Positions 1-7,872 of a DNA stretch of 58,500 nt are shown one piece after another; the first letter of the stretch is position 1; every line of letters begins with the position of its first letter. Position numbers and translations under genes: made by a program. The notes beneath the pieces are model-generated. The model saw nothing but the letters and a program-made list of their open reading frames with translations, was not told where the DNA came from and ran no database searches. The stretch is taken from NCBI GenBank assembly GCA_017538255.1, contig JAFYJD010000009.1:77428-135927 (forward strand), in the 5' to 3' direction. This DNA is from Clostridia bacterium. Lineage in GTDB: Bacteria; Bacillota; Clostridia; Christensenellales; CAG-138.

Positions 1-1
1 C

Positions 2-604
2 AGCAAGGTCGAGGATGAGATCAACGTCGGCGACCGCGTTCGCTGCAAGGTAATCGAAGTCGATACCGCAAAGCGCCGCATCAGCCTCAGCCGCCGCGAC
101 GCTCTGATCGACGAGAATCCCGAGGAAGCCGCTGCGATCATCGCCCGCGAGCGCGAACAGCGCGACCGTGAGCGTCAGGAGCGCCAGGAGAAGCGCGCGC
201 AGGACGAGCAGACCCGCCGTGAGAATCAGGCTGCTCGCGAAGAGCGCCGCCGTGAGCGCGACGAACAGCGCCCGCGCCGCCGCCGTGAGGATGCAGACTA
301 TGAACTGCCTCCCGTAGAATCGGCAACCACTTCCCTCGCAGCGTTGCTCGGTGGCCTTGTATCCGCCGAGGAAGAAACTGCAGAGCCTGCAAAGAAGCCC
401 GCAAGGAAGAGCAAAGAGGCAGTGGAAACCGCAGTAGAAGCAGCGACCGAAGCAGTTGAGACTGCGACCGAGACCGCAGTAGAAGCGGCGACCGAAGCAG
501 TCGAGACCGCGACCGAGACCGTTGAAACCGCGGCAGAGCCCGTTGTCGAGGCAGTCGAAGAGGCCGTTGAAGCAGTAGAAACCGCAGAGGGCGGCGAGAA
601 CTGA
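2..604 (+). CDS. pnp: polyribonucleotide nucleotidyltransferase, C-terminal part (5' truncated by window)
   Basis: Only the last 200 codons are in the window, read in frame 2 from the left edge. The first visible residues are the end of an S1 RNA-binding domain (VGDRVRCKVIEVD, then RRISLSRRDAL), which matches the C-terminal S1 domain of PNPase, the phosphorolytic 3'-5' exoribonuclease of the degradosome. After the S1 domain comes an Arg/Glu/Gln-rich stretch of about 45 residues, then an Ala/Glu/Thr-rich acidic tail with a near-perfect 15-residue tandem repeat. Such an extended tail is not part of the catalytic core and is probably disordered. The catalytic RNase PH domains lie outside the window, so another S1-domain protein cannot be excluded. 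A terminator follows directly. Confidence 0.65.
   Translation, partial: SKVEDEINVGDRVRCKVIEVDTAKRRISLSRRDALIDENPEEAAAIIAREREQRDRERQERQEKRAQDEQTRRENQAAREERRRERDEQRPRRRREDADYELPPVESATTSLAALLGGLVSAEEETAEPAKKPARKSKEAVETAVEAATEAVETATETAVEAATEAVETATETVETAAEPVVEAVEEAVEAVETAEGGEN
425..514 (+). repeat. 45-bp tandem repeat (two copies) in the pnp tail
   Basis: Copy one is 425-469 and copy two 470-514. They differ at only a few third positions. Each encodes the 15-residue unit ETAVEAATEAVETAT. Further degenerate Glu/Thr/Val/Ala units follow to the stop codon. The repeat is in frame, so copy-number change would lengthen or shorten the tail without a frameshift. Confidence 0.9.
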
Positions 605-630
605 ACATCTCAATACGATAAATAAATTGC

Positions 631-664
631 GCGGTATCGGGTAAAATCGATACCGCGTTTAGTT
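631..664 (+). terminator. rho-independent terminator after pnp
   Basis: Stem GCGGTATCG / CGATACCGC with an 8-nt loop, followed by GTTTAGTTT, 27 bp after the stop codon. Confidence 0.75.
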
Positions 665-682
665 TACTTGCGTATAAAGCGA

Positions 683-880
683 TTATACGTCCGCACGTGT
701 TCTGTCGACCCAAGCCTGCCAGCGAGGGTCTTTTTCCATCTCCTCTCGAACGCGCTCGCTATCAACAACATTCCACCAAGGCCAAACGTTGGGCAACTCC
801 GAGCAATGTGATCCGCCGCAGGGCGCGATACCCTCTTTGCCGTCAAAGGAGTTCAGTCTGAGAAAAAGGCCGCGAAGCGG
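683..880 (-). pseudogene. open stretch without a start codon, possible gene remnant
   Basis: On the minus strand one frame is open from after a TGA (881-883) to a TAA (683-685), about 65 codons. It reads like real protein (for example CSELPNVWPWWNVVDSERV, then DPRWQAWVDRTRADV), unlike the overlapping ATG-started frame, which is low-quality sequence. No ATG, GTG or TTG with a ribosome binding site lies inside it. I do not recognise the family. The best guess is the C-terminal remnant of a decayed gene. An accidental open frame remains possible. Confidence 0.3.
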
Positions 881-883
881 TCA

Positions 884-1050
884 TAGCGGGAGCGGGATCC
901 GCAAACGCATAGAAAAACAATGCTCAATTTGTTGTTTTGTTTTTAACGATCTGTTTATATGCGACGGTGAACGGAAAACGGGACTTATGTAAAAAAGGGG
1001 CACCGATATCCGAATGCCCCGCTTAACTTATTAAAACTTATTCCTAATTG
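884..1050. other. non-coding stretch upstream of the 1051 hairpin
   Basis: No convincing coding frame. It contains a short inverted repeat at about 999-1020 (GGGGCA ... TGCCCC). With the remnant at 683-880 it makes up most of the 520-bp gap between pnp and the minus-strand lipoprotein gene. Confidence 0.5.
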
Positions 1051-1083
1051 AAGCTGTGCAGTCCATACGGACTGCACAGCCTT
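1051..1083. terminator. strong hairpin between convergent genes
   Basis: Inverted repeat GCTGTGCAGTCC / GGACTGCACAGC with a 4-nt loop (ATAC). It sits between pnp (plus) and the lipoprotein gene (minus). The T tract is poor on both sides, so terminator function is inferred from stem strength and position. Confidence 0.5.
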
Positions 1084-1124
1084 GTTAAAATATGCTTTTT
1101 TGACCCGCCCGTAAGGGCCGCCGG

Positions 1125-2300
1125 CTATCCGTCCAAGGAAAAGCGTTCGGTGCAAGGCCTATCTTTCCAATAGGTTCCATCCGAGCGGTAGTATTCTCTA
1201 TGCACGGTGCCGTCGCGCTTGTAATAATCGATCACAAAAACTTGACCCGTGCTGATCTCCATCGGATAATTGTCATAGGGCAGCACTTCATCCATAAGGG
1301 GATAGGAGGCGAAGTCCTCGTAGGCGTTTTCAAGCCGCCAAAATACACGCTTTTCATAGTTCGGGTGCCATAACGCCATATTCTCGGAGCCAAAATAACT
1401 GACTTCATATTCCCTGCCGTCAACCGTCATTACGCCGGTGCTGATTACGTCGATCAAAGTTAGGTTTTCTGATTTTAGGGCATCACCAAAGCGTACAGCC
1501 AACTGCTTGGCCATGGAAGACACCCCGTTGTAATAACTCATTCCAAGCAGATCTGTATGGAATGCGCCGTAGATACCCATTATGTTTTCTCCGGCGATCT
1601 TATCATACTCCCAAAGAAAGTTCTGGACCATACAGGTTTCGCGGTAAGTGTCGCCTTCAACCGAACCCAAATGGTGAAACATCTGACCCTGCTCGACGAC
1701 CGCCTTGGCTCGGATATAGGCTTCGGAGTTTTCCTGTCCGGCGTCTTCCAACTCCTTGAGATAGCGCCTGCCTGTGGAAAAAAAAGTGTGTCCTACATCC
1801 GTTCCGTGAAAAACGGTCTCCGGAAAGGATCTTTTGATCTGCATATAGAAGTAACTCGTATGTGAATTATCGCTCAGTGTACCCTCCCACTCATCAAAGA
1901 GCCGGTACAGCATCTCATCCGAGGATTCCTTCATCCATTGGTTAAGGTAATCCGCTTCGTAGCAGGCAACCTCGATGAACAGATGCCTGTCGCCCTTGGC
2001 ATAAAACTCGCCCCACCTCTCCAACTCTTTCCTGGTATGTGAAGGATCGGTATGATCCTCGCCAAGCAGCAGTATCTCGCCCGGCTGTATTGTGGGCGCG
2101 GCAGTAGGTTCGGCAGTGGGCTTCGCTGTGGCGGGCGCGGCCGTAACGGCGGCGGGCGCAGAGGGCGCCTCCGTATCGGACGGAGCCGCGGTGAGCGGCG
2201 CGGGCGTGGCAGAAGGTGTTTTTCCGGCGCAGGCCGCAAGGGAAAGCGCTACGGCTATGCCAAGGCAAAATGCAGAAAGTATCATTAGCCTTGTTTTCAT
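1125..2300 (-). CDS. lipoprotein with TIKI/TraB/ChaN-like domain
   Basis: 391 residues. The N-terminus is a lipoprotein signal (hydrophobic stretch ending ALSLAAC, lipobox Cys at about residue 24), followed by a Thr/Pro/Ala linker (about 25-72) that would place the domain outside the membrane. The folded part begins GEILLLGEDHTDPSHT and contains HLFIEVACYE, FHGTDVGHTF and IYGAFHTDLLG. Spaced acidic and His motifs of this kind occur in the TIKI/TraB/ChaN and erythromycin-esterase-like superfamily, so a metal-dependent hydrolase or haem-binding role is possible. That is inference and no substrate can be named. The ribosome binding site is GGAGGAG just before the ATG. It lies 27 bp after the M18 peptidase gene, probably as the last gene of that unit. 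Confidence 0.6.
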   Translation of the reverse strand: MKTRLMILSAFCLGIAVALSLAACAGKTPSATPAPLTAAPSDTEAPSAPAAVTAAPATAKPTAEPTAAPTIQPGEILLLGEDHTDPSHTRKELERWGEFYAKGDRHLFIEVACYEADYLNQWMKESSDEMLYRLFDEWEGTLSDNSHTSYFYMQIKRSFPETVFHGTDVGHTFFSTGRRYLKELEDAGQENSEAYIRAKAVVEQGQMFHHLGSVEGDTYRETCMVQNFLWEYDKIAGENIMGIYGAFHTDLLGMSYYNGVSSMAKQLAVRFGDALKSENLTLIDVISTGVMTVDGREYEVSYFGSENMALWHPNYEKRVFWRLENAYEDFASYPLMDEVLPYDNYPMEISTGQVFVIDYYKRDGTVHREYYRSDGTYWKDRPCTERFSLDG

Positions 2301-2327
2301 ACGGTCTCCTCCTCGGTTGATAAAAAC

Positions 2328-3620
2328 TTATTCCTCGTTGAAATAATGCAGCACCAGCGCATCGAGCGCTGCCTGATCCTTGGCGCCCATCGTTTCGCGG
2401 CTGGCGTGCATAGCGAGCATCGGAACGCCGACGTCCGCGGTGCTCATACCGAGCTGCGAAGCCGCATATGAGCCGAGGGTGCCGCCGCCGCGCAGGTCGG
2501 GACGGTTCATATAGTGCTGGAGCGGTATCTTGTATTTGGCGCAGAGGCTTTCAAGAATACCGACGCCGCTTGCTTCGGTTGAATAGCGCTGTTCATAGTT
2601 CATCTTGAGCGAAACGCCCTTGTTCATCTCGGAATAGCAGCTGCCGTCCGCAAGGTCCTGATAATTCGGGTGCTTTGCGTGCGCAACGTCGCAGCTGAGC
2701 ATAAAGCCGGATGTGAGCGAGTCGATGTATTCCGTGCGGTCTGCGTCGAGGCTGAGCGCGAGTTTTTCAAGCATCATGCCGAGAGTGGAACTGTTTGCGC
2801 CCTGCTTCGTGCCGGAGCCGACCTCTTCGTTGTCAAAGAGTATCGCCGCGGCAACGCAGCTCTTGCGCTTCGTGCCGATTATGCCGGAGAGCACCGCGTA
2901 GGCGGAGGTGATGTTGTCGAGCCTCGGCGCGGTGAGTATGTCCTTGTTGAAGCCGCAGAGCATCGGCTCCTCGGCATTGTAAAGGCAAAGATCGTAGCTG
3001 AGGATCCTGTCGGGCTCAACGCCGAGTTTTTCCGCCAGTTTCTTAACAAAATAGCCGTCCTTGTTGAACTCCTTTTCAACCGTTTCGCAGATTGGCAGCA
3101 TATCCTTGTTCGGGTTGAGCGCAACGCCCTTGTTGACCTCGCGGTTGAGATGGATCGCAAGACTGGGGATCGTGAGGATGGGCTCGGCAAAATCGACGAG
3201 CCTGCGTTCGGGTTCAAGCACGTTTTCTGACTTGAGCGTCACAAGACCCGCCGCGGAAAGGGGACGGTCAAGCCAGGTGGAATGGATCATACCGCCGTAG
3301 GGCTCGATGCTGATCTTAAGGCAGCCGCCGCCTATCTGTTCGGGATTGGGCTTGATGTAGTAGCAGGGCCAGTCGGTATGGCAGGCGGCAAGTTTAAAGC
3401 CGTCGCCCGGTTTGTACTTGCTGCCGATATGGAACGCGATAAGCATCGTTCCAAAGCATTTGACATAGTAATTGCCGCCCTTTTTGAGCGTCCATTTGCC
3501 GCTCTGAGGAAGTGCCGTAAAGCCCGCTTCATCAAGAAGACGCATCGCTTCTTCCGCGGTATGATAGGGCGAAACGCTTGCTTTTAAAAGACCGATCAGC
3601 CCTTTGAGTTCCTTGTTCAT
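2328..3620 (-). CDS. M18 family zinc aminopeptidase
   Basis: 430 residues from the chosen start. An in-frame ATG 39 bp upstream was rejected because GGAG lies 7 nt before the ATG at 3620. M18 (aspartyl aminopeptidase) enzymes are cytosolic dinuclear zinc exopeptidases that remove acidic or other N-terminal residues. Family features visible are ACHTDWP (first zinc His), APRLDNITSAY, LFDNEEVGSGT (zinc/catalytic acidic residues), SCDVAHAKHPNY and the C-terminal MLAMHASRET with the last zinc His. The family length (about 430) fits. It is transcribed after the carboxypeptidase gene with a 35-bp gap. A role in peptide recycling is plausible, but its pairing with a cell-wall carboxypeptidase may be incidental. 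Confidence 0.9.
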   Translation of the reverse strand: MNKELKGLIGLLKASVSPYHTAEEAMRLLDEAGFTALPQSGKWTLKKGGNYYVKCFGTMLIAFHIGSKYKPGDGFKLAACHTDWPCYYIKPNPEQIGGGCLKISIEPYGGMIHSTWLDRPLSAAGLVTLKSENVLEPERRLVDFAEPILTIPSLAIHLNREVNKGVALNPNKDMLPICETVEKEFNKDGYFVKKLAEKLGVEPDRILSYDLCLYNAEEPMLCGFNKDILTAPRLDNITSAYAVLSGIIGTKRKSCVAAAILFDNEEVGSGTKQGANSSTLGMMLEKLALSLDADRTEYIDSLTSGFMLSCDVAHAKHPNYQDLADGSCYSEMNKGVSLKMNYEQRYSTEASGVGILESLCAKYKIPLQHYMNRPDLRGGGTLGSYAASQLGMSTADVGVPMLAMHASRETMGAKDQAALDALVLHYFNEE

Positions 3621-3655
3621 ATTCTGTCTCCGTTTCTTATTTATTTTCTTATTTA

Positions 3656-5533
3656 TCAACTCCAGGAGGTGCGGTAGCGCCGCGAGTTTCTCCTGTATCG
3701 TTTTTGGTGTTTGCCGTGCATAGCGATGGCGCGGATGATTATGACCGCAACGAGAGCAAGCACGAGTATCAGTATCCAGAAAAGAACGCCGCTCCCCGCG
3801 CGCCTGACGAGGTATTTGGAGCCGTTGCTGACGCGATAGCCGTTGCCGCTCGATTCAAAACGCCATATCGTGCTGTCGTCGATTCCGCCGATGATGACGT
3901 CGCCTTCCGCAAAGACGACGGGAACGCCCTTGAGCGTATTGCTCTTTTGATCGCTCGAAAGCGCCATATTGTCGATGACTATAGCGTATTCTCGCCCATC
4001 GGTGATATGATCCTCTTTGATGTAATACGATTCGCCGTCGCTGTCAAAATAGCGGCGGTACAGCCCGATGGAGCCGATCTTGTCCACCGAAGCGGCGGTA
4101 CGGAAAAACTCGTCCGCAAGGTAGAGATAATGCCACTCGGTATTGTTCATCGTGTAAAGGCTGCCGTCGTAATAGACCCATTCCGAGTATTGCTTATCGC
4201 CGGGGTTGCGCTGTAAAAGGATATTGGATATCTTGCCGCTGCCGCTCGGGGGAGTGCCGTTGATTATGGCGGGTTCGTGCGGTTCCGCCGTTACGGTCGA
4301 GGCGGAAGCGACGGAACGGTCGGCGATCAGTTCCGCGCGCACGCAGGAATCGCCGTAGAAATAGTACTCGACATAACCGATAACGTCGTTCCTTTTTATC
4401 GGTGCGGTTATGCCGTCGTCCACAATGAGCGTCGTGCGGATCAGGGACGGGTCGTTTATGTATGGCAGGACATTCATCGAAGAGCCGGTTATCGACAGCC
4501 CGTCTATCACGGCGTGCGCCGTAAAGCGGCCGCCGAGTTCATCAAACGGGGAACAGCACTCCGCCTGAAAATCGAATTCGGTCGTGAGTTGGAACTCGGA
4601 AAGACTGTATGCGCGGTAGTTTTCAAAGCCCCATTCGTAGATGACGGGTGCGTTTTGATAGCGGTAATAGGACGGCGTTTCGGTATTGCTGTCGCCGAAT
4701 TGAACGAGTATGAGCGTTACATCGTTCTTGCGCGCGGCGGTGAGCAGGCAATAGCCAGCCTCGTTCGTTTCACCGGTTTTGCCGCCGATGCAGTTTTCGT
4801 AGATATAACTTACGGTGTCGGAACTCTTTGTACAGCGGAGTTTATTTGAGTTTTCAAGGTAAAAGCCGTTGGGGTGCTTATTGGTAGGCTCGACCTTATG
4901 GGTGGTTGTGGACATTATCTGCAAAACGAGCGGGTTGTTGAGCGCCGCTTTCATAAGCAGCGCAAAATCGTGCGCGGTGGTGTAATGCTCGCTGTCGTGC
5001 CTGCCGTCGACCGTCGCAAAATGCGTGGAGGTCATTCCGAGTTCCTGCGCTTTTTCATTCATAAGCTGAACAAACAGACTTACCGCCTTTGCAGGCTCGG
5101 TATCCCTGCCGAAATGCTCCATAACGGATTCGATCGCAAGCGCCTTTGCCGCGTCGTTGCCCGAACGCATAAGCATACCGTAAAGAATGTCGATAAGCGC
5201 GATCTGTTCGCCCGCTTCAAGCCCCATAAGCGAACTCGTCGGCCCGAAGCCCGTTACGGGGCGCCAGCCGAGGGTTATGACCTTGTTGAGATCGGGCAGG
5301 TTTTCAACGGCAATGAGCGCAGTCATAACCTTGGTCGTGCTTGCGGGAAACGCCTTCTCATCGCCTCTGCGCGAATACAAACAGGCCTCGGTCTCCGATT
5401 CCATTAGATAGAGGTAGGGGGTGGTTATATCGGAGAATGGGTCGGGCATGGGCGCCTCTTCGCCGATGAGCACGGCGGGAAGAATCGCAAAAACGAAAAG
5501 TATCGATAAAAGAGTACAGAAAAAGCGTTTCAT
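3656..5533 (-). CDS. D-alanyl-D-alanine carboxypeptidase (PBP5-like, S11) with extra C-terminal domain
   Basis: Serine DD-carboxypeptidase that trims the terminal D-Ala from peptidoglycan stem peptides outside the membrane. Numbered from MKRFF, the three penicillin-binding motifs are present: S65-TTK68, S124-G-N126 and K252-T-G254. An N-terminal signal peptide precedes the catalytic domain. At 625 residues it is longer than usual PBP5 proteins (about 400). After the S11 beta domain there are about 190 extra residues, then a TM helix near the end (VLFWILILVLALVAVIIIRA) and a very basic tail. The protein is therefore probably anchored C-terminally by a true TM helix instead of the usual amphipathic helix. 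Start: the ATG at 5533 lies 8 nt after GAGG. An ATG two codons upstream is only 2 nt away. It is first in the unit with the M18 and lipoprotein genes. Confidence 0.9.
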   Translation of the reverse strand: MKRFFCTLLSILFVFAILPAVLIGEEAPMPDPFSDITTPYLYLMESETEACLYSRRGDEKAFPASTTKVMTALIAVENLPDLNKVITLGWRPVTGFGPTSSLMGLEAGEQIALIDILYGMLMRSGNDAAKALAIESVMEHFGRDTEPAKAVSLFVQLMNEKAQELGMTSTHFATVDGRHDSEHYTTAHDFALLMKAALNNPLVLQIMSTTTHKVEPTNKHPNGFYLENSNKLRCTKSSDTVSYIYENCIGGKTGETNEAGYCLLTAARKNDVTLILVQFGDSNTETPSYYRYQNAPVIYEWGFENYRAYSLSEFQLTTEFDFQAECCSPFDELGGRFTAHAVIDGLSITGSSMNVLPYINDPSLIRTTLIVDDGITAPIKRNDVIGYVEYYFYGDSCVRAELIADRSVASASTVTAEPHEPAIINGTPPSGSGKISNILLQRNPGDKQYSEWVYYDGSLYTMNNTEWHYLYLADEFFRTAASVDKIGSIGLYRRYFDSDGESYYIKEDHITDGREYAIVIDNMALSSDQKSNTLKGVPVVFAEGDVIIGGIDDSTIWRFESSGNGYRVSNGSKYLVRRAGSGVLFWILILVLALVAVIIIRAIAMHGKHQKRYRRNSRRYRTSWS

Positions 5534-5592
5534 TTGCATTACCTCGCAATATGCTTCGAATATGCTCGTAGACTGTCGAACATATCCTATTT

Positions 5593-5621
5593 ATTATAAC
5601 ACTCCCCGATGGGCTTGTACA
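5593..5621 (-). promoter_or_regulatory. promoter of the carboxypeptidase unit
   Basis: Reading the minus strand: -35 TGTACA, 17 bp, -10 TATAAT, about 60 bp before the start codon. Confidence 0.6.
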
Positions 5622-5691
5622 GAGCAAAAAAAGCGATGTGCGCAATTTTTGTGGTTTTTTTCAATATTGCCCGATAAAATCGGCGGGGGCT

Positions 5692-5720
5692 TTGAAAACG
5701 GGCGGCGCAAGTGATATAAT
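5692..5720 (+). promoter_or_regulatory. promoter of the transglutaminase gene
   Basis: -35 TTGAAA (5692-5697), 17 bp, -10 TATAAT (5715-5720). The expected transcription start near 5727 would leave an ATG at 5729 without a leader, which supports the downstream ATG at 5771 as the real start. Confidence 0.75.
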
Positions 5721-5770
5721 AGCAGATAATGGTGCATAAACACCGATCAAAACAAAGGAAGCAACACAGA

Positions 5771-6994
5771 ATGTTTACTCCGCCAAGGTTGAAATACCGC
5801 GGTTTTACCCGCACGGTGGCGATTATCCTCGTGCTTATAATGCTTATTCCGCTCGGATGCGTCAAGCCGGTCGATCCGAGTTCCAACCCCGAAAAAAGCG
5901 TGGAGCCGAGCCTGTCTCCCGCGCCGACCCAACAGCCGACGGAAGAGTCCACACCGGAGCCAACGCCGGAGCCAACGCCCGAGCCGACGCCGCTGCCTTA
6001 CTATACGCCTGCGCCGCGCCCGTGGATGGCAGATCGCGCGTTTTATGAAGCAAAGCGGAACGTAAACTCCACGCTTGACTATTTTGCGATACCGAACGCC
6101 ATAATGACGCTCCTTTCAGAGGGCGATATCGCGCTTTACTCGCTTGTTGTGCCCGCGTATTTTCGGGGCGACGACGGTGTGGATATTCCGGAGGGGATAG
6201 GCGAGTACAAGAATCTAATCAGGCTTATCGATATCTATTGCCCCGTATTCTTCACGGATGTGGACGATACGAGCATAAGGGAAGAGGGCGGAAGGCTTTG
6301 TTGGGATTACAAACAGGGAACGGATCACAGCGCCGCGATAGCGAAGTTTGAATCGGCGGCACAGGAATACCTCGCTGCGCTCGATCCAAACGACACCTTC
6401 ATCTTCAGGGCGCTCAATCTTTATAAGACGTTTACTGGGAATACGGAGTATGACGGAACGCATGAGGTAGAGGACGATGAATCGACGCCGTTCGTTTATC
6501 GCCACACAATGGACGCAATAGAGGACGGCAGGGGCGTTTGTTGGTGCTTTGCCCGTGCGTACACCTTCCTTTTGACGCAGATAGGCGCGGAAGCGTTCAC
6601 GGTACACGGCTTGAGATCGGACGATGACGCGATCCACGAATGGAGCGTGTTTATGTACAAGGGCGAATGGTGCTATGCGGATCCGACATGGGACATAGGC
6701 GGCGCAACGCTATGGTACTTCGGCTTCAGCCCCGAATCAAGACGCTTTTCGGGTTACGAAGAAAGCAGGGTACATACGCTCGAAGTGTACTCAAGACCCG
6801 CGTCGGAACTCTTCGATATTTCGGAAGATTTCTTTATGCCGCTGTATACCTCGCAAGTCAGCGGCGAAGATTATCGCCTCGATAAAACAAGGGGACTGAT
6901 AATATTTATGGATAGTTGGGGCAGGGATACGATGGCGTTCGATCCGCACACGGGCGCGACGGTTCCGTGGAAGGATATCTTCACGAGTCCGTAA
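5771..6994 (+). CDS. secreted/lipoprotein transglutaminase-like protein
   Basis: 407 residues from ATG 5771, preceded by AAAGGA. An upstream in-frame ATG at 5729 lacks a ribosome binding site and is too close to the promoter. The N-terminus has a basic region and a hydrophobic stretch ending in LIPLGC (lipobox-like). A Pro/Thr/Glu linker with PEPTPEPTPEPTP follows. The core has the Cys-His-Asp triad of the transglutaminase-like cysteine peptidase fold: GVCWCFA (C257 or C259), IHEWSV (H289) and YADPTWD (D304). In secreted bacterial proteins this domain acts as a peptidase or amidase on envelope proteins. The substrate is unknown here. The 3' end carries a duplicated 29-bp segment (see repeat), so the last residues may be recently altered. 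Confidence 0.8.
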   Translation: MFTPPRLKYRGFTRTVAIILVLIMLIPLGCVKPVDPSSNPEKSVEPSLSPAPTQQPTEESTPEPTPEPTPEPTPLPYYTPAPRPWMADRAFYEAKRNVNSTLDYFAIPNAIMTLLSEGDIALYSLVVPAYFRGDDGVDIPEGIGEYKNLIRLIDIYCPVFFTDVDDTSIREEGGRLCWDYKQGTDHSAAIAKFESAAQEYLAALDPNDTFIFRALNLYKTFTGNTEYDGTHEVEDDESTPFVYRHTMDAIEDGRGVCWCFARAYTFLLTQIGAEAFTVHGLRSDDDAIHEWSVFMYKGEWCYADPTWDIGGATLWYFGFSPESRRFSGYEESRVHTLEVYSRPASELFDISEDFFMPLYTSQVSGEDYRLDKTRGLIIFMDSWGRDTMAFDPHTGATVPWKDIFTSP

Positions 6995-7025
6995 AAGCGT
7001 TCGACCCGCACACGGGCGCGACGGT
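6935..7025 (+). repeat. 29-bp direct repeat across the transglutaminase stop codon
   Basis: 6935-6963 (inside the gene) and 6997-7025 (after its stop) match at 28 of 29 bases. Both begin GCGTTCGA and end CGACGGT. The copies are 62 bp apart, which is not a multiple of three. In its own frame the second copy would encode AFDPHTGATVNRNDL and then stop, so it looks like an older or alternative gene end displaced by a duplication. Confidence 0.9.
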
Positions 7026-7096
7026 CAACAGAAATGACCTTTAAGATCGCGGCAGCGCCGATCGGCAGGAGTCCGCAAAAAAAGACGGAGAACAAT

Positions 7097-7852
7097 GTGA
7101 ACGGCGATAAGGAACTGATAAGAAAGAGAGTTTCGGAACTCGCGCGCCGTGCCGAAAAGAGCGGCCGCGCCGTGTATTCGCCGTTCCTTGCGCTCAACGA
7201 GCAGGATATCCTTTCGCGTATGGGCGCGGAGTTGATCGGTATCGGACACTCTGTTTTCGGCGGTGCGGACGGATGCGAGCGGGTTATCGCGGCGTTTTAC
7301 GAGGGCGAAGCGCCGGCGCACGCCGACTACCCGATAAAGTGCCTGATCGCGGAGCCCGTAAACAGAAAGTTCGCGGAGAAACTGACCCATCGCGATATCC
7401 TCGGCGCGGTAATGGCGCTCGGCATCGAGCGCAGCGCCGTTGGGGACATAGTTGTCAGGGAAGACGGCGCATACCTTTTTGTGTTGGAAAAACTTGCCGA
7501 CTATATCAAAGATAATCTGACGGAAGCAAAGCATACACGCCTTAAAACAGCCGAAGCGGATTCGCTGCCCGAAGGGGCGTTTTATAAGCTTTCACCCGCC
7601 GAACTGACGGTCGCGAGCGAGCGGCTCGACTGCATCGTGGCGGCTTTTTGCAAACTCTCGCGCGGCGATGCGTCGGAACTGATCTCAAAGGGGCTTGTGT
7701 CCATTAACGGCGAGCAGCCGGAAACGGGCAGCAAACCCGTGTCCGAAGACAGCATCGTTTCCGTGCGCGGCTACGGAAGGTTCATATTACGCGAGCAAGC
7801 GCGAAGAACGCGCAAGGATCGCCTTGTGGTTCGGATAAAAAAATATGAATAA
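7097..7852 (+). CDS. ylmH: S4-domain RNA-binding protein YlmH
   Basis: 251 residues from a GTG start at 7097, chosen because GGAG lies 6 nt upstream and the length then fits YlmH (about 255). The longer ATG frame from 7034 has no ribosome binding site and would run through the duplicated repeat. The central region (DYPIKCLIAEPVNRKFAEKL, then HRDILGAVMALGIER and VGDIVV) matches the YlmH family. The C-terminus is an S4 RNA-binding domain (ERLDCIVAAFCKLSR, LVSINGEQ, SVRGYGRF). YlmH binds ribosomes and has been linked to rescue of stalled nascent chains and to cell-division loci. Here it sits apart from a division cluster, before the GNAT-fusion gene. Confidence 0.85.
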   Translation: MNGDKELIRKRVSELARRAEKSGRAVYSPFLALNEQDILSRMGAELIGIGHSVFGGADGCERVIAAFYEGEAPAHADYPIKCLIAEPVNRKFAEKLTHRDILGAVMALGIERSAVGDIVVREDGAYLFVLEKLADYIKDNLTEAKHTRLKTAEADSLPEGAFYKLSPAELTVASERLDCIVAAFCKLSRGDASELISKGLVSINGEQPETGSKPVSEDSIVSVRGYGRFILREQARRTRKDRLVVRIKKYE

Positions 7853-7872
7853 AAGTTTTTTGGAGGAAAACA

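Noticed and set aside
344..604. Separate 86-residue Ala/Glu-rich protein
   Set aside because: It is in frame with the upstream S1 domain with no stop between, so it is the pnp tail.
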